Shown piece by piece: positions 11,601 through 17,891 of a DNA stretch of 64,000 nucleotides. The stretch covers positions 9,317 to 73,316 of the forward strand of contig DCYS01000009.1 of the NCBI GenBank assembly GCA_002331485.1, read 5' to 3'. Source of the DNA: Flavobacteriales bacterium UBA2104 (GTDB lineage Bacteria; Bacteroidota; Bacteroidia; Flavobacteriales_D; Crocinitomicaceae). Position numbers and translations under genes: made by a program. How positions within the stretch are numbered: the stretch's first letter is position 1; every line of letters starts with the position of its first letter. The notes beneath the pieces were generated by a model, which worked only from the letters and a program-made list of their open reading frames with translations, was not told the origin of the DNA and did not search any database.

Positions 11601-12247
11601 GCTTTTCTATCGGTTTCATCAGCTCTATTTCTGTAGGATATAGATGGGGAAACGGTCAAACCATTTGCAGTTGACGATGAAAGCCCCAAACCCGTTGTGA
11701 ATGAATTAGATTCACCAAAATTTAAGTTAAAGGCTACACTTCTTGTTATAAAATATCCATTATAATTATTCCAATTCAATCCTGCAGAAAGACCAATTGG
11801 AAAATTGTCCCAACCAAAGATCTCCACGTCCGTTCCAATTGAAGCTCCAGCAGTAATGTTTGGCCTAAGGTTTTTGGTCGTTTTGATCTCTTCACCATTA
11901 AAGTCGTCAGGTATACCACGCTTCCCTCTATTTATAGCACCTGGATTTATATTCCAACCTAGTCCAACCCAACTCGCTTCTTGATCCATAGTTGGTCCAG
12001 AGTTGTATGCTAGGTTTATAGGGTAACCACCCACATCTAAAAGTGGAATATTATAATTAAAATCACCAGAAGCTAAATTCACCATATCGGAAGAACCAAT
12101 AGGAGTGAATGATTCTACTTCTGGTTGAGAAGGTCCACCAGTCAAGGCAAGGGATAATGAAGGCGCAAACATTTCGCCTAAAAAATTCAATAAGGCAAAC
12201 ATCAAAATGCCTTTAACAATGCGGCTTTCACGAATTTTTTGGATCAT
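5618..12247 (-). CDS. Giant exported protein (2209 aa), SpvB-like N-terminus, YD-type C-terminus
   Basis: The N-terminus carries a hydrophobic segment (about residues 10-36) that can serve as a signal. A region like the start of SpvB/TcB-type proteins follows: NLASGDFNYNIPL, then GLGWNINPGAINRGKRGIPD. The long middle is beta-rich. Near residues 1980-2150 there is a jelly-roll, carbohydrate-binding-like region (HSGRHSVKLV, then YVVSYWVK and IKYIDDIRI). The last 60 residues are YD-repeat-like (FYEYDQEGKLIRVKKETERG). This layout is typical of giant Bacteroidota proteins encoded next to DUF6443/RHS genes, as is the case here. TcB and TcC build a hollow RHS cage in Tc toxins; whether this pair does the same is inference. 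The start overlaps the upstream lipoprotein gene by 20 bases. Confidence 0.85.
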   Translation of the reverse strand: MIQKIRESRIVKGILMFALLNFLGEMFAPSLSLALTGGPSQPEVESFTPIGSSDMVNLASGDFNYNIPLLDVGGYPINLAYNSGPTMDQEASWVGLGWNINPGAINRGKRGIPDDFNGEEIKTTKNLRPNITAGASIGTDVEIFGWDNFPIGLSAGLNWNNYNGYFITRSVAFNLNFGESNSFTTGLGLSSSTANGLTVSPSISYRNRADETDRKAINSSGSFTSNVGMSWNSRQGLQSMTIGLSKSIRQAAKIQDSRGGLSKVSGWSASVGGAMSFASSTYTPHVSHSMLNSSLSFTNKFGTDYFGLDPAAKVTGYFSMQNILNKEKTTKAYGYDYLKNGQNNEEAMLDFNREKDAAFVKGSPNLPLSSLTYDMFSVAGQGVAGQFRSFQSSVGHVFDQKVTSNGFGGQGGGEIGAGNLIKAGFDVSVNYSNSKSGKWRNNTNLASEQLSFARPQLNSDFEPTYFKNVGEPSADEDISRFLNLGGTDAIRVKLFKQGLVTKAAADYYGGGSINDNFKRMERSKRNQLISHLRKEEISLFGLNEYVSPHAKKDHIAEFKITKNDGSKYVYGLPAYNTSELSKTFNVGDKSDSGDGLVTYDNTDDSENNDKGLNHYYQSTEMPEYSHSHLLTAVLSSDYQDFDDIRGPSINDLGTYVKFSYDSDENQAGEQAAITDYKWRAPYQENKANFNEGLLSKNGDNVASYVYGTKDVWYVNKIETKTHIAVFHLSDREDSYEVKGEDGGIDAVNGRPLQKLDSISLYARPDFEENGTNATPIKKVHFEYTYELCKELPNNINGSGASSGKLTLKKVYFTYGNSHRGRLSSYNFNYDSNNPNYDMKAFDMWGRYKPYQGNAMSNAYFPYVDQYEDRSVLDSYATSWSLSSIELPSGGKIEITYEADDYQFVQNKQAEQMFDVLNLTSDNNYSENTNSSITELFDGSGNPYQFLWIELLPEDKTNGITSDEFKSKYLKGLSGESNIYFTFLMNLNSLNTIQDYVSGYAQVSNTNWYGVDVHNGNTYGYVRIKNVQEENTDCPTCPENAHPIAKATWQFIRSQVPQLLQVGNTIDGESVDETDLIEALITADNQGIITDLIDAFNGPNGAVRSKGLGTSFDASSSWIRLKNPNGKKVGGGSRVSKITVNDSWAAMVNSESESANTYSQEYIYTTIEGKSSGVATFEPLVSKENPFVQPKYFDMEKGLLPDERYMLEAPYGASFFPAPQVTYSRVVVQNTYPEDNSQSPNKTTPTERRTGRVVSSFYTSKDFPTIVKETNIKTVPLIGDNINLLNLLNLVVIEEHTVSQGYSIEKNNMNGVLKSRKVFAEGKTSPISGVEYVYKTNSKGKLDNNVSVVKKSGDVSTAMIGLDYDVNNDFRRNRTINLSGGIQINNNVFILPAPPPIFAIPYVVPTFYPSGSFEHKVFKSAVTTKIINRTGVLEEVIAFKDGASVSTKNVLWDSETGEVLLTQTKNEFDDDLYQMNFPAHWSYDEMGQAYRNLYIAMKGYDKVSQGVYKNGNLGVGTPQTSVSHYVSGDIVKVTDLSDSDLNYKAWVLDIDETAGEVTLIDKDGNLFDGPTSAAIKVIESGRENKQALAVGSITSKVSPVDPIVDRITDEYLSSTENRIINASAMEYSDHWSVQKGVVGECAHQLTSSGDGLLSLMNELIENNELGNGSVFSTVNVSTYNDFSALFDLMNNCSGYDCNIEYANCSNLSLQNGESQYNDRVLFRFDCLGSTGNCDYNNNYAFRIQPHSQFSMNSSYNFTNVESFFFDHSIYQQYQTPLIAKWADGTVIPLVVGSSECLETSGFVECEQPLICGIRAGDNINPFITNLRGAYRPYRSFVKLGDREQLRSDATTINTRENGYLNDFDYFWQNPENGEDWVATPNSDGVGENEWTWNSTITANVGYNQNGMEQENKDALYRYSSSIFGYQDKLPIAIAKNASKGKIGFDGFEDYDFYPSYDGCAMRHFSFDAHRSKIVENESHSGRHSVKLVVGDEISMTRQLVTAPCNDNGYGYPNFGNSYIVSACEMYNLFGPETYDRAAHEKSVFEGSTPVLQPKQNKYVVSYWVKQENQGSSMSQDFSSLTPIISVDQTVVSLSNLRKSNVIDGWQKIEYTFDIQGYSTTVGDKTISVAFKNVSGEIKYIDDIRIQPYNSSMKTYVYDPINFRLTAELDDNNFATFYEYDQEGKLIRVKKETERGIMTIQETRNHTQITN

Positions 12248-12833
12248 AGTTGGTTTTGATTAATTCTGGTAAACTTTCTAAATCGGATTTCTCGAACAAA
12301 TGCTTAATGGGTCCATTCCCCCAAATGATATCATTAAATACAACCTTGAGATTTTTAAATGAATCTGGCTTTCTGAAAATCAGCATTATTTTAATATGCG
12401 AAGAAACATCATAGCCCATTTCAACTTGAGAGAAAAGTGTCTTAAACTCCTGCCCGCTCTCATCTTCAGCGTGAAATAATTCACTAGACCTTTGATTTAT
12501 AAGCGCAAGTTTTTCATAGAATGAAACATCCTCACTTGATGATTTTTCTAAAGGGTTTGTACCATCATTATTGGTTATTGTATAAAGAATCCCGATTTCA
12601 TCTTTTTTTATGTATTCATCAACCTCGTTTTCTTTTAGTATATACCAATCATTGGTTATAACTTGAGAATTAAAGCTTTTGTCTTTTATTGACACCTTTT
12701 TATTTAAACCATTTTCCATGTTGCTTAGGTAGGAAAGGTATTCCGGACCACTTAGCTCATTTTGACATGAAACAAAGAATAATATCGATATGTACAGGAT
12801 GACACTAATGACCTTCATACTTATTGTTTGCAT
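12228..12833 (-). CDS. Lipoprotein of unknown function in giant-protein operon
   Basis: This 201-residue protein starts with a short hydrophobic segment ending in a lipobox (FFVSC, Cys23), so it is probably exported and lipid-anchored. The mature part is charged, with no domain I recognise. An internal ATG at 12818 gives an equally good lipoprotein signal with Cys19 and reduces the overlap with the upstream Skp-like gene from 29 to 14 bases, so the exact start is uncertain. Its 3' end overlaps the start of the 2209-residue gene by 20 bases. Position alone suggests it helps export, anchor or fold the giant protein made next. No function is assigned. Confidence 0.75.
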   Translation of the reverse strand: MQTISMKVISVILYISILFFVSCQNELSGPEYLSYLSNMENGLNKKVSIKDKSFNSQVITNDWYILKENEVDEYIKKDEIGILYTITNNDGTNPLEKSSSEDVSFYEKLALINQRSSELFHAEDESGQEFKTLFSQVEMGYDVSSHIKIMLIFRKPDSFKNLKVVFNDIIWGNGPIKHLFEKSDLESLPELIKTNYDPKNS

Positions 12834-13335
12834 AGGTGATTAGTTCTTCTGTTATGTCACTTTCGGGATTTCCATAAAGTAAAGAACCCGAACCGTTGGC
12901 TCCCATAATAAAATCAATCTGCTTTTCTTCAGCAAATGATTTAATGTACCCATCTAGTCTTTTTGTTACTTGCGTCTGAACCTGACTCTCTAAACGAAAC
13001 AAGTTGTCATCTATTTCCTGGATCTTTTGTGCAGAAACATTATATGCTGACTGAAGTCTTCTAGATTGTTCTTCCGAATCAATATTTTGATTCGATAAGT
13101 CCCGTGATAGCTTTTTAAGCTGTTCTTCGATGCTTTTTCTTTCTTTTATCAGAATTTCTTTTTCTTCTTCGAGCCCTCTCATTAAGTCTTTTGTCATTTG
13201 AAAATTATCAATGACTTTTTGATTATGAACGAAAACAACATTATTCCTTTCTTTTGCCTTACCACATGATAAAGCCAAGAAAAAAATGGACGAAATAAGT
13301 GCAGTATGAATGTAATTAGCAAAGCGCATTAACAA
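12805..13335 (-). CDS. Skp/OmpH-family periplasmic chaperone-like lipoprotein
   Basis: This 176-residue protein has a lipobox (LALSC, Cys24). It then has the Skp/OmpH layout: a short strand with an HNQKVIDNF motif, a long charged coiled-coil arm (about residues 45-135, rich in Glu, Lys and Gln), and a final strand region with IDFIMGANGSGSLLYG and a terminal ITEELI helix. Skp is a trimeric periplasmic holdase that keeps outer-membrane and secreted proteins from aggregating. General skp genes usually neighbour bamA; this one sits inside an operon for giant exported proteins and is a lipoprotein, which suggests a client-specific chaperone. It overlaps the upstream gene by 7 bases. The family call rests on the coiled-coil layout and the conserved C-terminal pattern. 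Confidence 0.8.
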   Translation of the reverse strand: MLMRFANYIHTALISSIFFLALSCGKAKERNNVVFVHNQKVIDNFQMTKDLMRGLEEEKEILIKERKSIEEQLKKLSRDLSNQNIDSEEQSRRLQSAYNVSAQKIQEIDDNLFRLESQVQTQVTKRLDGYIKSFAEEKQIDFIMGANGSGSLLYGNPESDITEELITYANNKYEGH

Positions 13336-15131
13336 CCAGTATTTTCATGGTAAAACCTAAGTACTCTTTTGTCTCCTTTTGGACCGTATACTTCAAGAGT
13401 ATAATAACCTGTTGATAAACAATTTCCATTACCTGAGAAATCAAAAGACAGCACATTGACTTCTCTATTTAAACTAACGTTTTGAAGAGCAGTTCCATTG
13501 CTGACATCTAATCCTGATTGATTTAATATTTTATATTCAATGTCTGAAGGATCATTTATTTGATAAGGTTCATTATACTCTACAAATAGTTGTTGATTAA
13601 CAGTTAGATAATAATTACCATCTAGTTTTCTAGAAAGTTTTACTACTGTGTTACATGGAGAGCCTACTTGAATTGTTAGTTTAGGTCGACTCGAAACAGT
13701 CGAATAGTTGGCATTATAAAACTGCATCTTTCTATTGGTGGTTGAAGAGGGATAATTTAAGACGATACTCTGCCCGTAGTTTGTTGAAGTACCATCCTGA
13801 AAGTCTTTGTATAGGTCTGTAAGATCGAGATTCACATCCTGACTTGAAAACGTTGTAGTCGGTATAGTCAATATATTATTAGAGTATGTTGGTCTAGTAT
13901 TCCAAGTGGTAACTTCCTCTTGCCATTCTTCATCTATGTTTTTAATCAAACTTTCATTTCCATTATTATAAACATGGTAAATACCATCATAATATTGTGA
14001 AGCTGAGATAAGTTTAATATTGTTTGGAATTATTAATCTATTTCTAAAAAGACTTTCGAAGTAAAAATCATGAGTTGTGTTAAGACGTCTTTCTGATCTA
14101 TAGACTATAGTTGTAGATAGGTTTCTATCATCATAAGGCATATTGTTCCCATCAGTACCGGTTCCTACTGTTGTTTGGTCTACAAACCTTCCGTCAGGTT
14201 GAAAATCTATTTGTACAACTCCACATATTGAACCTACGACAAAAGCCATATAGGAAACATTCCCTTCACCATCAGTCACCTCTATACCGTACCAGCCTGG
14301 CTCTAATCCAGAAATAGTAGCTGAAGTTTCACCTGGAATATCATTTCCGGTCGAACCTTCTATCCACTGATATGAATATGTTCCGTCTCCTTTGTCGACA
14401 GTCACAGTGATACTTCCGTTTGACGAAGTAGCGTCATCGGAATGAGTAATAGAAAGTAACTCTATTTCTATTGGTAAAACCCATTCAACTTCTAAAATGG
14501 GACGCCTAAATACTGTATTGTAAGTATTGCTGCCATAAGAGGTTCCTAATTCGTAGTAACACGTGTATGGATTTCTATATTTGTCATAGCAAGTATACGA
14601 ACCTGGACTTTCACTGTTCGACTTTAAACGCCAACCAAAATTTAAATTTGGGTAATTCACATAATTTTGAACTTGATCTTTTATATCGAATACATGAAAA
14701 CCACTGCTTAGACTCGGGCTCGAAACAACTGCATCACTTAAAGATACATTAGGTTGGTTAGACCAATTAACATCATTTGCTCCACTTTCTTCCCAGTCTT
14801 CAATCACTCTTGATACCTCAATCGTTGGATTGCTTAACCCAAGAGTCCTGTATAGCTTTAATTCAGCATTTACAATTATGGCGTTAGTAGGGATTGCACT
14901 CAAATTAAAGTCTATAAATGAACGGCGAATGTAGGTGCCTCTAGAATCTCGTCTAACTTGACAGGAAATTTCAGGACCGTTATTAGTATAGCTCGGACTT
15001 GTATTCATAATATAAGCATCCTTATTTGATGGTTGAATAGTTGTTTGGGTCACTTGCCCAAAGACAAGTGAAAAACGACAAAAGAATACGACGAGTAAAA
15101 GAGAGGTGGTTAATGCTGTTTTATTCATCAT
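13329..15131 (-). CDS. Exported DNRLRE-domain protein with SprB-like repeat
   Basis: This 600-residue protein has a signal peptide (about 1-25, ending VFGQ). Residues 28-217 form a DNRLRE (CBM96-like) module: the DAYI start, RSFIDFNLSAIP, an EDWEE segment and VNWSNQP, closed by PILEVEW. Residues 222-300 look like a SprB-type surface repeat (DATSSNGSITVTVDKGDGTY, then YQW and ISGLEPGWYGIEVTD). Residues 308-492 are a second, more divergent DNRLRE module with EEWQEEVTTWNTRP. SprB is the mobile gliding adhesin of Flavobacterium, and DNRLRE modules occur on surface and matrix proteins. A surface adhesin or scaffold is therefore likely. I see no clear type IX sorting domain at the C-terminus. It overlaps its neighbours on both sides. 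Confidence 0.85.
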   Translation of the reverse strand: MMNKTALTTSLLLVVFFCRFSLVFGQVTQTTIQPSNKDAYIMNTSPSYTNNGPEISCQVRRDSRGTYIRRSFIDFNLSAIPTNAIIVNAELKLYRTLGLSNPTIEVSRVIEDWEESGANDVNWSNQPNVSLSDAVVSSPSLSSGFHVFDIKDQVQNYVNYPNLNFGWRLKSNSESPGSYTCYDKYRNPYTCYYELGTSYGSNTYNTVFRRPILEVEWVLPIEIELLSITHSDDATSSNGSITVTVDKGDGTYSYQWIEGSTGNDIPGETSATISGLEPGWYGIEVTDGEGNVSYMAFVVGSICGVVQIDFQPDGRFVDQTTVGTGTDGNNMPYDDRNLSTTIVYRSERRLNTTHDFYFESLFRNRLIIPNNIKLISASQYYDGIYHVYNNGNESLIKNIDEEWQEEVTTWNTRPTYSNNILTIPTTTFSSQDVNLDLTDLYKDFQDGTSTNYGQSIVLNYPSSTTNRKMQFYNANYSTVSSRPKLTIQVGSPCNTVVKLSRKLDGNYYLTVNQQLFVEYNEPYQINDPSDIEYKILNQSGLDVSNGTALQNVSLNREVNVLSFDFSGNGNCLSTGYYTLEVYGPKGDKRVLRFYHENTGC

Positions 15132-15519
15132 TTAAAATGGTTTCAAGCGTTTCAGTTTCTACCCCGCCAATATGTTTAACTTTGGCAAATATTTTATAAT
15201 CACTCTTTGGAAGCATGGCAAGTTTGATTGTAACATTCTCCCCATTAATCTCAAACTGTGAATTAGGGTTATTCTTTATATATTGCTCTCTTACCATTAG
15301 CTGTCCAGAGTTAATCTCGAGTAATTCAACATGTATTTGATTCCAGTGTAAAGTATCGATGTTATGAAAAGTAACATCGATAGAATGATAAATCATAGAT
15401 GAATCAACATCGTCGGGTTGTGATGCTCCATACTCTGCATCTATATACAACGTATCTTGAGAAAGCGCATTGAATGAAAGAAAAATAATTGAAATGAAAA
15501 ATAGATGTTTAAGTCTCAT
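15121..15519 (-). CDS. Small exported protein of unknown function, first gene of giant-protein operon
   Basis: This 132-residue protein starts with a signal peptide (about 1-20, ending NALSQ). The mature part is about 110 residues, acidic, and probably beta-sandwich-like (VDVTFHN-type and IKLAML-type strands). I recognise no family. It is the first gene of the operon. A promoter with a TAGTTTTG -7 box lies 24-31 bases upstream of its ATG, and its stop overlaps the next gene by 11 bases. The ATG at 15519 is the only start that keeps the signal peptide intact. Confidence 0.75.
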   Translation of the reverse strand: MRLKHLFFISIIFLSFNALSQDTLYIDAEYGASQPDDVDSSMIYHSIDVTFHNIDTLHWNQIHVELLEINSGQLMVREQYIKNNPNSQFEINGENVTIKLAMLPKSDYKIFAKVKHIGGVETETLETILNDE

Positions 15520-15542
15520 GCGTTTAAGTGTTAAATACGGAG

Positions 15543-15572
15543 CAAAACTAATAACTATTTATATACGAACAA
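15543..15572 (-). promoter_or_regulatory. Promoter of the giant-protein operon
   Basis: Read on the minus strand, TAGTTTTG (15550-15543) matches the Bacteroidota -7 consensus TAnnTTTG exactly. A TTG -33 element (15572-15570) lies 19 bases upstream, the expected spacing. Transcription would begin near 15536, leaving a leader of about 17 bases before the ATG at 15519. The palindrome at 15574-15610 ends one base upstream of the -33 element. Confidence 0.65.
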
Positions 15573-15573
15573 G

Positions 15574-15610
15574 CGTATAAACACGTAGTTTTTAAATACG
15601 TGTTTATACG
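15574..15610. repeat. Perfect 14-bp inverted repeat upstream of the giant-protein operon promoter
   Basis: CGTATAAACACGTA (15574-15587) and its exact reverse complement TACGTGTTTATACG (15597-15610) flank a 9-base AT-rich spacer. A partial direct copy, GTATAAAACAC, follows at 15610. The position directly upstream of the -33 element is where an activator normally binds. It has no T-run of the sort a terminator needs, so an operator is the better reading. The cognate protein is unknown. Confidence 0.7.
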
Positions 15611-15656
15611 TATAAAACACCTAAATCGCTTATGTGGCGGTCGGTTTATGAGGAAA

Positions 15657-16322
15657 TCACCCCCCTAAAGAAATTCCAAATTGGAAATATTTAACCTGTT
15701 GATAATCATTTGTTAAAAAGAGAGGAGTGAAATTTACGCGACTGAACAAAAAGAAGTCTTTAAATCCAAGACGGATGAATGGACCATTTTGAACAGAAAT
15801 AATTTTCGCAATGTCTGACTCTGTTTCTTGTTCATTTAAGGAGTACTTATTTTTCGCAGTAAACGGGATGAGAAGTTGATAACCCATGTAGATTTTCCAG
15901 TTTTGTTTAATTCGAAACCTCAACTCTATCGGAATACTAACAGCATGAGTGTTGGATCTAGAACTTGTGTTTTGATCGAATACAAACTGATTGTTTTCAT
16001 CTTGTTCAAAAAAACCAGCAAAATGACTACGTTGAAAATCATAACCAGCCCCTAATGCCAAAGATACACTGCGGCTTCTCGAAAGATTGAACTCATATAA
16101 GTAATGAGCCCCAAAATTGAAAGAAAAGTAATTGAGGCCAATGTCGTTACTTTGAGGAGTCATTATAGCGTTTCCGAAGCGAAGATCCCAGATGTCAAAA
16201 TGATCTGTCGTTGGATAAATGACCTTTAAACTAGGTTGTGGGTTTCTTGTATCGCTTTGCTCTTCTTGTGCGTAAGAGAAAAGAAATAAAAACGAGCTGG
16301 AGAATATGAGAAAATACTTCAT
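15657..16322 (-). CDS. Outer-membrane beta-barrel protein
   Basis: This 221-residue protein has a signal peptide (about 1-18, ending FSYAQ) followed by alternating amphipathic strands rich in aromatic residues and Gly (NYFSFNFGAHYLYEF, SLALGAGYDF, AVSIPIELRFRI, WKIYMGYQLLIPF). It ends in a terminal strand (VKYFQFGISLGG). This is the pattern of small 8- to 12-stranded barrels of the PorT/OmpA-like type common in Bacteroidota. It overlaps the GspC/PilP-like gene by 4 bases and is the last gene of the minus-strand half of the pseudopilus cluster, so it may be the outer-membrane part of that system. No specific transport role is visible. Confidence 0.75.
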   Translation of the reverse strand: MKYFLIFSSSFLFLFSYAQEEQSDTRNPQPSLKVIYPTTDHFDIWDLRFGNAIMTPQSNDIGLNYFSFNFGAHYLYEFNLSRSRSVSLALGAGYDFQRSHFAGFFEQDENNQFVFDQNTSSRSNTHAVSIPIELRFRIKQNWKIYMGYQLLIPFTAKNKYSLNEQETESDIAKIISVQNGPFIRLGFKDFFLFSRVNFTPLFLTNDYQQVKYFQFGISLGG

Positions 16323-16822
16323 TTTTGGAACACTCTTCTTTCACCATTCATTTCTAACAAAATTGAATCTCGATAAGCTCTTTTAACTTTCAGAACCGAT
16401 TCATAACTATCTCCTTCATTGATTTGGACTAATCGATTATCTACTTTCAAAATCACCATAGAGGAAGAGTTTCCATGAACCTTTACAAATCCATGATAAC
16501 TTATACTAGGCCATTCAAGGGTTGGCTGTTTTATTTGGCCGTTCGAAGGAACTCGGTTTGTCTCAGCTTGAGTAGATGAATTACGTTTAGGTTGAATGCT
16601 GTTATGAAAACTCACTTTACCTAAAAATGGATCTCGATAATTTAATTTTGGTTGAGGAATTGAATCATTTGAAATTATTTTAGATAGATCCAGGTTATTG
16701 TGAGCCTGATGTTGTTGGAATGGTTCTGACTCAATGTTTTCTCCAAAAAACGAAGAGATCACTTTGTACCAAACAAAAAGTACAACGATCCCTAGAATAA
16801 CAGATAGCGCTTTTTTGTTCAT
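16319..16822 (-). CDS. GspC/PilP-like inner-membrane protein
   Basis: This 167-residue protein has one N-terminal membrane segment (about residues 7-23), a Gln/Asn/Pro-rich linker with a YRDPFLG motif, and a C-terminal module from about residue 105 (YHGFVKVHG, MVILKVDNRLVQINEGD, then SILLEMNGERRVF). That order (membrane anchor, DPF-type motif, then a small beta domain bearing G-x-VK, a ligand-like loop and an INEGD turn) is the layout of the GspC homology region and PilP, which link the inner-membrane platform to the secretin. Sequence similarity is low, so the call rests on architecture and on the prepilin and GspF genes nearby. It abuts the upstream lipoprotein gene. Confidence 0.6.
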   Translation of the reverse strand: MNKKALSVILGIVVLFVWYKVISSFFGENIESEPFQQHQAHNNLDLSKIISNDSIPQPKLNYRDPFLGKVSFHNSIQPKRNSSTQAETNRVPSNGQIKQPTLEWPSISYHGFVKVHGNSSSMVILKVDNRLVQINEGDSYESVLKVKRAYRDSILLEMNGERRVFQK

Positions 16823-17811
16823 TAGTTGATCGTAAATTCTCGTGTAGCTGAAAAATCTCCAACGTTTCCTGCTTCGTCAACATTATACAGGCTCCAGTAA
16901 TACGTTCCGGGTTGATTGATTGTTAATTCTATAGAATTGGATTGAGTTGAATTTGATTGTACAATGTTGTTAAAGTTGACATCTGTTGCGATATCGATAT
17001 AGGTAGTAACAGGAGACTGAATTGTTCCATTGTCCGCTCCATTTGTCCATGTAAATTCTACTGGTGAGGTAACAGTAGCAAAATCATTTGGTGTTTGAAG
17101 TGATGGAATAACGGGAGCTTCAGTATCAACTTTAAAGCTACTAATAAAGTTTTGTGTTGTTCCACCTTGTGTAAAGTTCGCTTTAACAGCCCACGTATAG
17201 TTTCCTTCAGTGAATGTAGCGCTACTTGCAGTATGAGTGGTTGTGGAAATATTGTTTTGGGTATAGACAATTGTTCCCGTTTCAAAGTCTGTGCCTTGTC
17301 TAATACTGATTTCGTAGGAGCTTACATTAGGCAGGCTAGACCAATTGAACAGTCCATTAAAATCACCGTTTTCAAAGCTGTTGTTTGCTGGAGAAATGAG
17401 ATCAATCTGTGATTGACTTCCAGAAATGGAATCAACATATACCGTAATGATATCTGAAGTTTCAGAATCATAACCATTATTTTTTCCAGTAACCCTTAAT
17501 TGATATTGGTTTGGTGATAGGGTTAGAAATATATCAGTTCCATTAACCAAAGTATCATAAGCAATAAAGTTGGGCGTTGTAAAGTTAGGTGAAACTACTT
17601 CCAAATGATATTTAGTTGCTCCTTCAATCTCGTCCCACACAAAACTAGAGAACTCAGCAATAGTGTCGTTGTTTTGAGGAATGACAAAGGATGTAGTTTC
17701 TCCTGAAATATCCTCCTCTATGAAATCTTGACAACTATTAAATGTAATTGAAATCAATAACAGCAGTGTGAAAACAGGAAGACTCAAATTAGCGTGGCGG
17801 AATCGATTCAT
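16822..17811 (-). CDS. Lipoprotein with three fibronectin/Ig-like repeats
   Basis: From the ATG at 17811 the protein has 329 residues with a lipobox (FNSC, Cys27). The mature part holds three fibronectin III / Ig-like modules, each with a Trp core strand (SFVWDEIEGATKYHLEV; FNWSSLPNVSSYEISI; FTWTNGADNG). The frame extends upstream to 17853, but the -7 box at 17837-17830 would then fall inside the gene, so the later ATG is preferred. The protein is probably outer-membrane anchored. It shares a compact intergenic region with the plus-strand pseudopilin operon and is followed without a gap by the GspC/PilP-like gene, suggesting it is part of the same machine. Confidence 0.75.
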   Translation of the reverse strand: MNRFRHANLSLPVFTLLLLISITFNSCQDFIEEDISGETTSFVIPQNNDTIAEFSSFVWDEIEGATKYHLEVVSPNFTTPNFIAYDTLVNGTDIFLTLSPNQYQLRVTGKNNGYDSETSDIITVYVDSISGSQSQIDLISPANNSFENGDFNGLFNWSSLPNVSSYEISIRQGTDFETGTIVYTQNNISTTTHTASSATFTEGNYTWAVKANFTQGGTTQNFISSFKVDTEAPVIPSLQTPNDFATVTSPVEFTWTNGADNGTIQSPVTTYIDIATDVNFNNIVQSNSTQSNSIELTINQPGTYYWSLYNVDEAGNVGDFSATREFTIN

Positions 17812-17829
17812 ATGAATTTGTTTACGTTC

Positions 17830-17837
17830 CAAAAGTA
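17830..17837 (-). promoter_or_regulatory. -7 box for minus-strand half of pseudopilus cluster
   Basis: TACTTTTG, read on the minus strand, matches TAnnTTTG and lies 19 bases upstream of the ATG at 17811. No clear -33 TTG is seen at the usual distance. Its position supports the ATG at 17811 as the start rather than the one at 17853. Confidence 0.5.
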
Positions 17838-17875
17838 TGAAAATTAGCAGCATTAGAAAAATTATTGAAAATACT

Positions 17876-17883
17876 TACATTTG
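17876..17883 (+). promoter_or_regulatory. -7 box for plus-strand half of pseudopilus cluster
   Basis: TACATTTG matches TAnnTTTG exactly. It lies only 8 bases before the ATG at 17892, which would make that start nearly leaderless. The ATG at 17910 is compatible with a normal short leader. The -33 region is weak. Together with the box at 17830-17837 it forms a back-to-back divergent promoter region. Confidence 0.4.
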
Positions 17884-17891
17884 AAGTTCAA

